Below, piece after piece: positions 26,923 to 36,293 of a DNA stretch of 64,000 nt. Each line of letters begins with the position of its first letter. The stretch's first letter is position 1. The DNA is from Sphingomonas sp. A2-49. GTDB lineage: Bacteria; Pseudomonadota; Alphaproteobacteria; Sphingomonadales; Sphingomonadaceae. The position numbers and the translations under genes are program-made. Under the pieces are notes generated by a model that was not told the DNA's origin, made no database searches, and saw only the letters and a list, made by a program, of their open reading frames with translations. The stretch is taken from assembly GCF_025548555.1 (NCBI RefSeq), contig NZ_JAJLPA010000013.1, positions 25,317 through 89,316 of the forward strand, read 5' to 3'.

Positions 26923-28983
26923 CTATGGTGCCGTCCCCGGAACGTTTCGCCGCAACTCGTCCAGCCAGACGGTCGCATCGCCATCCGACGGCGCCCGCCA
27001 GTCGCCACGCGGGCTGAGCGCGCCGCCCCCCGAAACCTTGGGTCCGTTGGGGATCGCGGACCGCTTGAACTGGCTCGTCCGGAAGAACCGGACGAGGAAG
27101 CGTTCCAGCCAGTGGCGGATCGTCGCCAGATCATAGGCGACACGGCCCTCCACCGGATAATCCTCCGGCCAGCGCCCCGCGGCCGCGTCGCGCCACGCAT
27201 GCCACGCCAGGAACGCGATCTTCGACGGCGCCAGCCCGTGTCGCACCACGTAATGCGCGAAGAAATCGTTCAACGCATAGGGACCGATCATCGATTCGGT
27301 GCTCTGCATCGCCCCCGTCGCGGCATCGGCCGGGACGAGCTCGGGCGAAATTTCCTGCGCCAGGATCGTGCCGAGCACCCGGTCGGTCGCCTCGTCATAC
27401 TGGCCGGTGCGGATGCACCAGCGGATCAGGAACTGGATCAGCGTCTTGGGCACGCCGGCGTTGACGGCGTAATGGCTCATCTGGTCGCCGACGCCATAGG
27501 TGCACCAGCCAAGGGCCAGCTCGGACAGGTCGCCCGTTCCCAGCACGATGCCGCCGCGCTGGTTGGCGAGCCGGAACAGATAGTCGGTGCGCAACCCCGC
27601 CTGCACGTTCTCGAACGTCACATCGTAGACCGGCTCGCCGTGCGCGAACGGATGGCCGATGTCGGCGAGCATCTGGCGCGCGGCGGGGCGGATATCGATC
27701 TCTGCGGCGGTACAGCCGAGCGCGCGCATCAGCGCCCAGGCATTGCCCTTCGTGGCGTCGCCGGTGGCGAAACCGGGCATGGTGAAGCCGAGGATGTCGG
27801 CGCGCGGCCGGCCCAGCCGGTCCATCGCCTTCGCCGCGACGATCAGCGCATGTGTCGAATCGAGTCCCCCCGACACGCCGATGACCAGCGTCCGCGACCC
27901 GGTGGCGGCGAGGCGCCTGGCGAGCGCCACCACCTGGATGTTGAACGCCTCGTAGCAATCCTCGTCCCGGCGGGTGGGATCGTCGGGCACGAAGGGGAAG
28001 CGGCGGACGGCGCGCTCCAGCCCGATGTCGCGCGGGGTCGCCGCATGGGTGAAGCCGATCCGCCGGAAGCGCGTCTCGGGATGCCCCGCCGCCACCGCCG
28101 CATCGTTGAACGTGCCGTTGCGCAGCCGCTCCTGCACGATCCGTTCGAGATCGACGTCCGCCGCGACCAGCTCTGCCGCGGTCCCGAACCGCTCCGATTC
28201 GGCCAGCAGTTCGCCCAGTTCGTGGACCAGCCCCTGCCCGTCCCAGGCGAGATCGGTGGTGCTTTCCCCCGGCCCCGCCGCCGCATAGACATAGGCGCAG
28301 GCGGCACGCGCGGATTGCGCCGCCGCCAGCAGCATCCGCTCGCGTCCCTTGCCGATGACGATGTTCGACGCGCTGAGGTTGCAGCACACCGTCGCCCCGG
28401 CGAGCGCCCCCGCGGTCGATGGCGGCGTCGGCGCCCAATAATCCTCGCAGATCTCGGCGTGGACGACGAAGCCGGGCATGTCGTCCGCGGCGAAGATCAG
28501 GTCGGGACCGAACGGCACCTCCGCATCGCCCAGCCGGATCGTCAGGTCGCGCAGGCCGACGCCCGATGCGAACCAGCGCTTCTCGTAATATTCGCGATAA
28601 TTGGGCAGGAAGCTCTTGGGCACGACTCCCAGGATCCGCCCCCGCGCGATCGCGACCGCGCAATTGTACAGCCGCCCGTTGCGGACCAGCGCCGCCCCGA
28701 CCAGCAACAGCGGCGCGAGGTCCGCGGTCTGTGCCGCCACCGCCAGCACCGCCGCCACGCTGCCCCGCTGCTGCGCCGATTGCAGGTGCAGGTCGTCGAT
28801 CGCATAGGAGGTCAGGTTCAGTTCGGGAAAGACGACCAGATCCACCCCGCGCGCATCCGCCCGCCGCGCCAGATCCACCGTCGCGGCGACGTTGGCGGCG
28901 ATATCGCCGACACTGGCGAGCGGCGTCGCCGCGGCGACGCGCACCATCTGGTGGCGGTGGATCGAGGGGAAGGCGTCGGTCAT
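26923..28983 (-). CDS. nadE: Glutamine-dependent NAD+ synthetase
   Basis: Amidates deamido-NAD+ to NAD+ with glutamine as nitrogen source. 686 residues, the long two-domain form. The N-terminal nitrilase-type glutaminase (about 12-290) shows Glu in [10 protein letters not shown] near 54 and the nucleophile Cys in AEICEDYW near 178. The C-terminal synthetase has the PP-loop SGGLDS near 370 ([11 protein letters not shown]). Other residues of the synthetase include [16 protein letters not shown]. It lies upstream of the inositol cluster on the same strand with a 42-nt gap; functional coupling is not obvious. Confidence 0.96.
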   Translation of the reverse strand: MTDAFPSIHRHQMVRVAAATPLASVGDIAANVAATVDLARRADARGVDLVVFPELNLTSYAIDDLHLQSAQQRGSVAAVLAVAAQTADLAPLLLVGAALVRNGRLYNCAVAIARGRILGVVPKSFLPNYREYYEKRWFASGVGLRDLTIRLGDAEVPFGPDLIFAADDMPGFVVHAEICEDYWAPTPPSTAGALAGATVCCNLSASNIVIGKGRERMLLAAAQSARAACAYVYAAAGPGESTTDLAWDGQGLVHELGELLAESERFGTAAELVAADVDLERIVQERLRNGTFNDAAVAAGHPETRFRRIGFTHAATPRDIGLERAVRRFPFVPDDPTRRDEDCYEAFNIQVVALARRLAATGSRTLVIGVSGGLDSTHALIVAAKAMDRLGRPRADILGFTMPGFATGDATKGNAWALMRALGCTAAEIDIRPAARQMLADIGHPFAHGEPVYDVTFENVQAGLRTDYLFRLANQRGGIVLGTGDLSELALGWCTYGVGDQMSHYAVNAGVPKTLIQFLIRWCIRTGQYDEATDRVLGTILAQEISPELVPADAATGAMQSTESMIGPYALNDFFAHYVVRHGLAPSKIAFLAWHAWRDAAAGRWPEDYPVEGRVAYDLATIRHWLERFLVRFFRTSQFKRSAIPNGPKVSGGGALSPRGDWRAPSDGDATVWLDELRRNVPGTAP

Positions 28984-29117
28984 GCCGACGGTGCTAGCCC
29001 GGTTGCGGGCGCGGTGCCACCCGCCCCCGCCTGCAACCGGGCGCGACTTGCGGTGTGGTCAATTCCGGACGAATGAACCCCGCCGTCCGCCAAGCCTACC
29101 TTCGATCGGGGAACACC

Positions 29118-29465
29118 ATGACCATCACGCTCTATGGCATCCGCAACTGCGACGCGGTGAAGAAGGCGCGCGCGTGGCTGGATGCGGCGGGGATCGCGCA
29201 TGCGTTCCACGACTACAAGATCGCCGGCGTCGACCGCGCGCGGCTGGAGGGATGGGTCGCGCGGCTGGGGTGGGAGGCGCTGCTCAACCGCGCCGGCACG
29301 ACCTTTCGCAAGCTGCCCGAGGCGGACAAGGCCGGGATCGACGCCGCCAGGGCGGTGGCGCTGATGATCGCGCAGCCGTCGATGATCCGTCGCCCGGTGG
29401 TGGAGCATGGCGATACCCTGCTGGTCGGGTTCAGGCCGGCGGAATGGAGTGCAGCGCTTTCCTGA
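29118..29465 (+). CDS. ArsC/Spx-family (YffB-like) thioredoxin-fold protein
   Basis: A 115-residue protein starting MTITLYGIRNCDAVKKARAW. It has a single active-site Cys (Cys11 in RNCDAVK) rather than the pair of true arsenate reductases, and the family fingerprint includes RRPVVEHGDTLLVGF near the C-terminus. YffB-like members are thought to bind glutathione; the physiological substrate is unknown. ATG 29118 is preceded by CGGGGAACACC. Divergent from nadE. Confidence 0.86.
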   Translation: MTITLYGIRNCDAVKKARAWLDAAGIAHAFHDYKIAGVDRARLEGWVARLGWEALLNRAGTTFRKLPEADKAGIDAARAVALMIAQPSMIRRPVVEHGDTLLVGFRPAEWSAALS

Positions 29466-29582
29466 CTCCCCCTCCCCCGGCCGGCGGGGCCATTGCGCAT
29501 CCGCATCGATCGGCGCAGCATCCGCGCGGCCGCTCGCCGGCGAGCGCGCGGGGGCTCACGGGGCGCAACAGGGGATACCGCA

Positions 29583-30020
29583 ATGACCGACCTACGCCAG
29601 CCCGTGCCGACCTGGTTCCGGATCGTCGCCGTCGTGCTGCTGATCTGGGGCGCGGTGGGGGTCTTCGCATGCGTCCAGCAGCTGCGGCTCGGCGCGGAGG
29701 CGATGGGGCCGGCCGACGCTTACTACCGGCGCCTCTATGCGTCGTTTCCGGGCTGGTACAATCCGGTCTACGCGGTCGCGACCGGCGCCGGGCTCTTCGC
29801 CGCGCTCGCGCTGCTGGCGCGCTCGGCGCTCGCCGGACCGCTGTACGTGCTGTCGCTGATCGCGGTGATCGTCCAGTTCGGCTGGCTGTTCGCCGCGACC
29901 GACCTGATCGCAGTGCGCGGCGCGGCGCAGGTCGTGCCCTTCCCAGTGTTCATCGCCGCGGTCGCCGCCTTCGGCGTCTGGCTGGCGCAGCGGGCGCGGC
30001 GGCGGGGCTGGATCGCATGA
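29583..30020 (+). CDS. Small inner-membrane protein of unknown function
   Basis: 145 residues, four predicted transmembrane helices: about 12-32, 62-80, 83-105, and 115-135. The N-terminus is TDLRQPVPTWFRIVAVVLLI, the C-terminus a cytosolic Arg-rich tail (RARRRGWIA). The ATG at 29583 follows CAACAGGGGATACCG. No recognisable catalytic residues. It lies 25 nt upstream of panB and may be co-transcribed. I do not recognise the family. Confidence 0.7.
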   Translation: MTDLRQPVPTWFRIVAVVLLIWGAVGVFACVQQLRLGAEAMGPADAYYRRLYASFPGWYNPVYAVATGAGLFAALALLARSALAGPLYVLSLIAVIVQFGWLFAATDLIAVRGAAQVVPFPVFIAAVAAFGVWLAQRARRRGWIA

Positions 30021-30044
30021 CCGCGGACGATTAAGGGCATCGCC

Positions 30045-30905
30045 ATGTCCACGACCTACACGATCGACACCGCGACCAGCCGCGCGACCCCGACGCCCGC
30101 GCCGCTCAAGCGGCTGACGGTGCCCGCGATCCGGCGGCGCAAGGGCGGCGAGCCGCTGGTGATGCTGACCGCCTATACCGTCCGCACCGCGCAGCTGCTC
30201 GATCCGCATTGCGACATGCTGCTCGTCGGCGACAGCCTGGGCCAGGTGATCTACGGCCTGCCCTCGACGGTGCCGGTCACGCTGGAAATGATGGCAGCGC
30301 ACGGCGCCGCGGTGGTGCGCGGCAGCTATCATGCCGTGGTCGTGATCGACATGCCGTTCGGCAGCTACGAAGCCTCGCCGCAGCAGGCGTTCGAGAGCGC
30401 CGCCGTCCTGCTGAAGCAGACCGGCGCCGCCGCGGTGAAGCTGGAGGGGGGCGCCGCGATGGCGGCGACCGTGCGGTTCCTGTCCGAACGCGGCATCCCG
30501 GTGATGGGGCACGTCGGCCTGACGCCGCAGGCGGTCAACGTGCTTGGCGGTTACGGCGCGCGCGGGCGGAGCGAGGCGGAGGCGGCGAAGATCCTCGCCG
30601 ATGCGACCGCGATCGCCGATGCCGGCGCCTTCGCGATCGTGATCGAGGGCGTGATGGAGCCGATCGCGATCGCGATCACCGAGGCGGTGGCCTGTCCGAC
30701 GATCGGCATCGGCGCCTCGGCGCGCTGCGACGGCCAGGTGCTGGTGACCGAGGACATGCTGGGCCTGTTCGAACGCACGGCGCGCTTCGTGAAGCGTTAC
30801 GACGACATGGCCGGCCGCATTTCCGCCGCAGCCGGCGCCTATGCCGACGAGGTCAGGGCGCGGCGCTTTCCGGGTCCCGAACAGATCTATCCGGCGAAGG
30901 ATTGA
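30045..30905 (+). CDS. panB: 3-methyl-2-oxobutanoate hydroxymethyltransferase
   Basis: First committed step of pantothenate synthesis: adds a hydroxymethyl group from methylene-tetrahydrofolate to alpha-ketoisovalerate, in the cytoplasm. 286 residues with an extended N-terminus. Motifs: [14 protein letters not shown] near 42, [15 protein letters not shown] near 60-74 with Mg-binding Asp, KLEGG near 137, GHVGLTPQ near 160 and the catalytic Glu in FAIVIEGV. The TPR and bamB genes follow, an order also seen in other sphingomonads. Confidence 0.96.
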   Translation: MSTTYTIDTATSRATPTPAPLKRLTVPAIRRRKGGEPLVMLTAYTVRTAQLLDPHCDMLLVGDSLGQVIYGLPSTVPVTLEMMAAHGAAVVRGSYHAVVVIDMPFGSYEASPQQAFESAAVLLKQTGAAAVKLEGGAAMAATVRFLSERGIPVMGHVGLTPQAVNVLGGYGARGRSEAEAAKILADATAIADAGAFAIVIEGVMEPIAIAITEAVACPTIGIGASARCDGQVLVTEDMLGLFERTARFVKRYDDMAGRISAAAGAYADEVRARRFPGPEQIYPAKD

Positions 30906-30999
30906 CCCGGCCCTTACCGTTCGTTTCGCCATCTTTCGTTTCGGGGCGGTCGCCGCTAAGGATGCGCGCCGTTCCCCTGCCTCTTCTCCGGAGCCCTCC

Positions 31000-31740
31000 T
31001 TGGCCCTTACGCCGCAAAACAACGAAGCGTTCCTGCGCGAAGTCGATGACGAGTTGCGCCGCGACCAGCTGCTCGGCTTCTGGGAACGCTACGGCCGCCT
31101 GACGATCGTCGCCATCGTCGTCGCGCTCGCCGCCTTCGCCGCCTTCCTCTACTGGCAGCATCGCCGGACCGAGGCGGCCGGTGTGCAGGGCGAACAGCTG
31201 CAGGCCGCGTTCGACGCGCTCGGCAACAACCAGCCGGACCAGGCGTCGAAGCTGCTTGCGCCGATCGCGACATCGGATCGCAAGGGCTATCGCGCGCTGG
31301 CGTCGATGACCGAGGCGGACGTGATGCTCGGCCGCAAGCAGGACAAGGCGGCCGCGGCGAAGTTCGCCGCCATCGCCGCCGACACCGGCATCGCGCAGCC
31401 GTTCCGCGACCTCGCGCTGATCCGCCAGACCGTCGCCGAATACGATACGCTGAAGCCGCAGGTCGTGATCGAGCGGCTGCGTCCGCTCGCGGTCGCGGGC
31501 AATCCCTATTTCGGCAGCGCCGGCGAGCTGGTGGCGATCGCCTATATCGACAGCGGCCGCAAGGATTTGGCCGGCCAGATGTTCGCGCAGATCGCGCGCG
31601 ACGCGACCGTGCCCGAATCGCTCCGTCAACGCAGCGTTCAGATGGCCGGCGCGATGGGTGTCGACGACAGCGCCAGCGTGCGCGTGGTCACGCCCGCGCG
31701 CGCCCCCGCAGCACAATCCAAGGAAGCCCCCGCGCAATGA
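31000..31740 (+). CDS. Membrane-anchored TPR protein (YfgM-like)
   Basis: A 246-residue protein. The cytoplasmic N-terminus (ALTPQNNEAFLREVDDELRR) leads into one transmembrane helix (about 33-52) and a C-terminal domain of tetratricopeptide repeats facing the periplasm. It resembles YfgM, which links to chaperones and the Sec/Bam pathways. I use TTG 31000-31002 as start: GGAG lies six bases upstream at 30990-30993, and there is no in-frame ATG before codon 100 or so. Overlaps bamB by four bases (ATGA), so it is translationally coupled to it. Confidence 0.83.
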   Translation: MALTPQNNEAFLREVDDELRRDQLLGFWERYGRLTIVAIVVALAAFAAFLYWQHRRTEAAGVQGEQLQAAFDALGNNQPDQASKLLAPIATSDRKGYRALASMTEADVMLGRKQDKAAAAKFAAIAADTGIAQPFRDLALIRQTVAEYDTLKPQVVIERLRPLAVAGNPYFGSAGELVAIAYIDSGRKDLAGQMFAQIARDATVPESLRQRSVQMAGAMGVDDSASVRVVTPARAPAAQSKEAPAQ

Positions 31741-33077
31741 CCCATCATCGGGCGAAGACCACGTTCCGGGCGACCGTCGGCATCGCCGCGCTGATCGCGC
31801 TGTCGGCGTGCGGCGTGTTCAAGGGCGGCCCCAAGAAGACGCCGACCGTCGGCGAGCGCGTGTCGATCCTGGCATCGGAAAATGCGATCGAGGCGGACAA
31901 GACGCTCGCCGACATCCAGGTGACGCTGCCCGCCGCCGCGGTCAACGACAGCTGGACGCAGCCGGGCGGCAATGCCGCCAAGTCGATGGGCCAGCTCGCG
32001 CTCGGCGAGAGCCCGGCGCGCGCGTGGCAGGCGACGATCGCCGGCGGATCCGCGCGCGAGCGGCTCGGCGCGGCGCCGGTCGTGGCGGGCAACAAGCTGT
32101 TCGTGACCGACGTCTCGGCCCAGCTCCACGCCTTCGCCGCCGACACCGGCGCGCGCCTGTGGAGCGCGACGGTCAGCACCGGTGACGAGAACCGCAGCGC
32201 GCGCTTCGGCGGCGGCGTCAGCTTCGAGGGCGATCGCGTGTTCGCCACCGACGGCGTCGGCGACGTCGTCGCGTTCAACGCCGCGGACGGCAAGGAAATC
32301 TGGCGCGCCAAGCCCGGCGGTCCGCTGCGCGGCGCGCCGACCGTCGCCAACGGCTCGGTCTACGTATTGAGCCAGGACAACCAGATCTTCGCGCTCGATC
32401 AGAGCGACGGCAAGGTGCAATGGGCACAGTCGGGCACGCTCGAAACGCAGGGCGTGTTCGGCGTCGCCGCACCGGCGGCCAGCCAGGGCACGATCGTCGC
32501 CGGCTTCTCGAGCGGCGAGCTCAACGCCTATCGCTACGAGAACGGCCGCGTGCTGTGGGGCGATGCGCTCTCGCGCACCTCGATCACCACGTCGGTGTCC
32601 AGCCTGTCCGACATCGACGCCGATCCGGTGATCGACAACGGCCGCGTCTTCGCCGTCGGCCAGGGCGGCCGCATGGTCAGCCTCGACCTCGCCACCGGCC
32701 AGCGGCTGTGGGAGCAGAATTTCGCCGGCATCTCCACCCCGTGGATCGCGGGCGAATGGCTGTTCGTCGTCACCGACGACGCGCGCCTCGTCTGCCTCGC
32801 CCGCTCGAACGGCAAGGCGCGCTGGATCGCGCAGTTGCAGCGCTTCAAGAACGCCAAGAAGAACAAGGGGCCGCAGGTCACCTGGTTCGGACCGGTGCTC
32901 GCGGGCAACCGGCTGGTGCTGACCAATTCGCTGGGTCAGGTCGTCTTCCTGTCCCCCAACGACGGCAGCGTCGCGACGACGATCGACGCGAAGGATTCCT
33001 TCGCGCTGCCGCCGATCGTGGCGAACAGCACGCTTTACACCTTGGGCCAGTCGGGCAAGCTCACCGCCTATCGGTGA
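31737..33077 (+). CDS. bamB: Outer-membrane assembly lipoprotein BamB
   Basis: Beta-propeller lipoprotein of the BAM complex that inserts outer-membrane proteins. 446 residues. The lipobox LSAC (Cys25) ends a signal peptide. From about residue 100 onward are PQQ-like propeller blades with repeated AxxGxxxW patterns (AADTGARLWSATV, AADGKEIWRAKPGG, DQSDGKVQWAQSG, LATGQRLWEQNF). It acts at the inner face of the outer membrane. Its ATG overlaps the TPR gene stop. The order panB-TPR-bamB is complete, but der is not adjacent here. Confidence 0.94.
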   Translation: MTHHRAKTTFRATVGIAALIALSACGVFKGGPKKTPTVGERVSILASENAIEADKTLADIQVTLPAAAVNDSWTQPGGNAAKSMGQLALGESPARAWQATIAGGSARERLGAAPVVAGNKLFVTDVSAQLHAFAADTGARLWSATVSTGDENRSARFGGGVSFEGDRVFATDGVGDVVAFNAADGKEIWRAKPGGPLRGAPTVANGSVYVLSQDNQIFALDQSDGKVQWAQSGTLETQGVFGVAAPAASQGTIVAGFSSGELNAYRYENGRVLWGDALSRTSITTSVSSLSDIDADPVIDNGRVFAVGQGGRMVSLDLATGQRLWEQNFAGISTPWIAGEWLFVVTDDARLVCLARSNGKARWIAQLQRFKNAKKNKGPQVTWFGPVLAGNRLVLTNSLGQVVFLSPNDGSVATTIDAKDSFALPPIVANSTLYTLGQSGKLTAYR

Positions 33078-33237
33078 GGTCTGTCGCGTGACGCGGTGAC
33101 CGGTCCTGCTGGCGCATCCTGCGCGCGCGGATCGATCGAAGCGCCCGCGACGCCCAGCGGTTGCGACTGGGACGGAGCGGCTGCTACCCTTCCGCCATGG
33201 TAGACGCTGTCGTTCCGCTGGGGTTCTCGCAATCCTG

Positions 33238-33549
33238 TTGATGATCGTCGCGCAGGTACGCCGGTTGATCGCCCATGCGATCCTGAACCGGACGATCCGC
33301 AAGGCGCTGGTCGTCGATCCCTTGAGCGCACGCCTGCTGATCGAGAAGATCGAGCCGCGTCCGCGCTGGCCCGACGCGCTAGCGGGCTGGATCGCGGTGT
33401 TGGCAGGCGTCGCCATCGGGGTGGCAGGGGTGCTCTCGGCGGCTGCCGAGCGCGCCGAAGCCCTGCAACTGGCTGCGGTCAGCCTCGCCCTCGGCGTTGC
33501 GATCCTGTCCTATGCGTGGTGGGTCGAACGAGCGACTCCTCGGCACTGA
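33238..33549 (+). CDS. Small hypothetical membrane protein
   Basis: 103 residues, with an amphipathic N-terminal segment (VAQVRRLIAHAILNRTIRKALV) and two hydrophobic helices, about 50-68 and 78-95. The start is weakly defined: ATG 33238 follows AATCCTGTTG, without a clear ribosome binding site. No family recognised. It sits alone between bamB and otsB; coding status is plausible but not certain. Confidence 0.5.
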   Translation: MMIVAQVRRLIAHAILNRTIRKALVVDPLSARLLIEKIEPRPRWPDALAGWIAVLAGVAIGVAGVLSAAAERAEALQLAAVSLALGVAILSYAWWVERATPRH

Positions 33550-33738
33550 GCGGATGGCGTGTCCGGCGGATGGCTACCGCCACCCCGCCCCGTCGGCTGG
33601 CCAGGATCGATAGCATTACGGCGCAGCCTGCCACGACCGCGACCGGCAGTCGTCGGAAGGTAGCGCCGCATCGATGCGCACATCCTGTTCGATCCCCCAC
33701 GGCTTGACCCCCACCGCCCGATCCCCGAGACGGCACCG

Positions 33739-34485
33739 GTGACGCATCTGCCCCCGCCCCCCGTCGACCTGTTGCGCGATGCCGCGCTGTTCCTCGATTT
33801 CGACGGCACGCTCGTCGAACTGGAGGAGCACCCCGACGCGGTCGCGGTCGATGCGCGGCTGGCGACGCTCGTGCGGCGGCTCGCAGAAGCGCTCGAGGGG
33901 CGAGTCGCGATCGTGTCGGGCCGACCGGTGGCGTCGATCCGCGCGCTGTTCGCCGATCCGCCGTTCGCCATCTCGGGCAGCCATGGCCTGGAGGTCGCAT
34001 GGCCGGACGGCCGGCACGAGCGCGCGGAACGCCCCGCCGCCCTCGACCGTATAGTCGAGCGCATGCATGGCTTCGCAACTGCAACACACGGCGTTCTGGT
34101 CGAGGAAAAGCCGCTCGGCGCCGCGCTGCACTATCGCGCCGCGCCCTATGCGGCGGATGCGGCGCAGGCGCTCGCCGCCGCGCTGGCGAACGATGCGGGA
34201 CTGCACCTTCAGACCGGCAAGATGATGATCGAGGTGCGCGTGCCCGGCGCCGACAAGGGCACCGCGCTCGCCGCGCTGATGCGCGCGCCCGCGATGGCGG
34301 GCCGCACGCCCGTGTTCCTGGGTGACGACGACACCGACGAACCCGCGATGGTCGCCGCGCGCGACCTCGGCGGCGGCGGCATCCTGATCGGCGCACCGCG
34401 CGCGACCGCCGCCCGCTGGCGGCTGGACGGCGTCGCCGCCACCCTCTCCTGGCTTGAAGCCGCAACCGAAAGCCTCGCCGCATGA
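33739..34485 (+). CDS. otsB: Trehalose-6-phosphate phosphatase
   Basis: Dephosphorylates trehalose-6-phosphate to trehalose in the cytoplasm. 248 residues, HAD superfamily. Motif I DFDGTLVE near 19-26 holds the nucleophile Asp; motif IV GDDDTDE is near 195. The start is GTG 33739-33741; no ATG lies in a suitable place. The end overlaps the GH15 gene by four bases. With GH15 and otsA it forms the trehalose operon. Confidence 0.93.
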   Translation: MTHLPPPPVDLLRDAALFLDFDGTLVELEEHPDAVAVDARLATLVRRLAEALEGRVAIVSGRPVASIRALFADPPFAISGSHGLEVAWPDGRHERAERPAALDRIVERMHGFATATHGVLVEEKPLGAALHYRAAPYAADAAQALAAALANDAGLHLQTGKMMIEVRVPGADKGTALAALMRAPAMAGRTPVFLGDDDTDEPAMVAARDLGGGGILIGAPRATAARWRLDGVAATLSWLEAATESLAA

Positions 34486-36293
34486 CCCCTGCGCCTCAGC
34501 CCAGCGCATCCGCCGCCAGCGTCGACCTGTGGCCGATCGGCAATTGCCAGGTCAGCGCGCTGATCGACCGCGCCGGCCGCTTCGTCTGGGCGTGCGTGCC
34601 GCGCGTCGACGGCGATCCGCTGTTTTCCGCGCTCGTCGGCGGCGTCGAGCCCGACAGCGGCTATTGGTCGATCGGCATCGAACATTCGGTCAGCGTCGAA
34701 CAACGCTATATCCGCAACACGCCGATCCTGGTCAGCACGCACACCGACGCCGCTGGCAACGCGCTGGAGGTCATCGATTTCTGCCCGCGCTTCGTCCGTT
34801 CGGGCCGCACCTATCGCCCCGTCGCCTTCGCCCGCATCGTCCGCCCGGTCAGCGGCAGCCCGCGCGTCGTCGTCCGGCTGCGCACGACCTGCGGCTGGGG
34901 CGGGACCTGCCGCGAACAGGTCGGCGGATCGAACCATCTGCGCATCCTGCTCGACACCATGCCGCTGCGCCTGACCACCACCGCGCCGATCGGGCTGGTG
35001 CAGGAGGAGCGCGCCTTCCGCCTCGAACGGCCGCTGCACTTCTTCCTGGGGCCCGACGAGAGCTTCAGCGGCGACCTCGCCGAAACGCTCGAGGCGATGC
35101 TGCTCCAGACCACGACCGAATGGCAGCAATGGACGCGCAGCCTCGCCATCCCGCTGGAATGGCAGGACGTCGTGATCCGCTCGGCGATCACGCTCAAGCT
35201 GTGCCAGCACGAGGAAACCGGTGCGATCGTCGCTGCGCTGACCACCTCGATCCCCGAACATGCCGGGTCGGAGCGCAACTGGGACTATCGCTATTGCTGG
35301 GTCCGCGATGCCTATTATACCGTGCAGGCGCTCAACCGGCTGGGGGCGCTCGACGTCCTCGAAGGCTATCTCGGCTACCTCCGCAACATCGTCGACGACG
35401 CCGCGGGCGGGCATATCCAGCCGCTGTACGGCGTCCTCGGCGAAGCGACGCTGACCGAGCGGTTCGAGCCCGCGCTCGCCGGCTATCGCGGCATGGGGCC
35501 GGTGCGCGTAGGCAACGCCGCCTACGAGCAGCATCAATACGATGCCTATGGCCAGATCGTGCTGTGCAGCGTCCACGCCTTTTTCGACCAGCGGCTGCTG
35601 CGGCCCAATACGGTCGAGGATTTCGACCGGCTGGAACAGGTCGGTGAGCGTGCCTGGACGCATTACGACAAGCCCGATGCCGGCCTGTGGGAGCTGCGCA
35701 CGCGGCAGAGCGTCCACACCTATTCGGTGGCGATGTGCTGGGCGGCGTGCGACCGGCTCGCCAACGCCGCGCATGTCCTGGGCAAGGACGACCGTTGCGC
35801 GCTGTGGCAGGAGCGCGCCGACCATATCCGCGGCGTGATCGAGGACAAGGCGTGGCGGCCCGACACCAACCGCATGTCGGCGACCTTCTCGGGCGACGAC
35901 CTCGACGCCAGCCTCATCCAGTTGCTCGACCTGCGGTTCTTCGAACCGGACGACCCCCGCTTCCTCGGCACGCTGGAGGCGGTCGAGCAGGGCCTGCGTC
36001 GCGGCAGCTTCATGCTGCGCTACGATACGGAGGACGATTTCGGCCTGCCCGAAACCGCGTTCAACGTCTGCACCTTCTGGCTGATCGAGGCGCTGCACGT
36101 CACCGGACGCCACGACGACGCGCGCGCGCTGTTCGACGAGATGCTGGCACGACGCACCGCAGCGGGGCTTCTCTCCGAGGATATCGACCCGACATCGGGC
36201 GAGCTGTGGGGCAATTACCCCCAGACCTATTCGCTGGTCGGCATGATAAACTGTGCCGCCATGCTGTCCAAACCCTGGAGTTCGATCCGCTGA
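34482..36293 (+). CDS. Glycoside hydrolase family 15 protein (trehalase/glucoamylase-like)
   Basis: A 603-residue (alpha/alpha)6 enzyme of the GH15 type. N-terminal region WPIGNCQVSALIDRAGRFVW is the beta-sandwich domain. The catalytic domain shows the signature RNWDYRYCWVRDAYY near 265-280, YEQHQYDAYGQ near 348, and the C-terminal SEDIDPTSGELWGNYPQTYS near 566-585, which carries the probable catalytic base Glu. It lacks a signal peptide, so it is cytoplasmic. Being inside a trehalose operon, it probably cleaves trehalose or a related glucoside; GH15 includes both activities. Its stop overlaps the start of otsA. Confidence 0.88.
   Translation: MTPAPQPSASAASVDLWPIGNCQVSALIDRAGRFVWACVPRVDGDPLFSALVGGVEPDSGYWSIGIEHSVSVEQRYIRNTPILVSTHTDAAGNALEVIDFCPRFVRSGRTYRPVAFARIVRPVSGSPRVVVRLRTTCGWGGTCREQVGGSNHLRILLDTMPLRLTTTAPIGLVQEERAFRLERPLHFFLGPDESFSGDLAETLEAMLLQTTTEWQQWTRSLAIPLEWQDVVIRSAITLKLCQHEETGAIVAALTTSIPEHAGSERNWDYRYCWVRDAYYTVQALNRLGALDVLEGYLGYLRNIVDDAAGGHIQPLYGVLGEATLTERFEPALAGYRGMGPVRVGNAAYEQHQYDAYGQIVLCSVHAFFDQRLLRPNTVEDFDRLEQVGERAWTHYDKPDAGLWELRTRQSVHTYSVAMCWAACDRLANAAHVLGKDDRCALWQERADHIRGVIEDKAWRPDTNRMSATFSGDDLDASLIQLLDLRFFEPDDPRFLGTLEAVEQGLRRGSFMLRYDTEDDFGLPETAFNVCTFWLIEALHVTGRHDDARALFDEMLARRTAAGLLSEDIDPTSGELWGNYPQTYSLVGMINCAAMLSKPWSSIR

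Noticed and set aside
29118..29465. Arsenate reductase
   Set aside because: Only one active-site Cys is seen, the sequence fits the YffB/Spx branch, and no ars genes are nearby.
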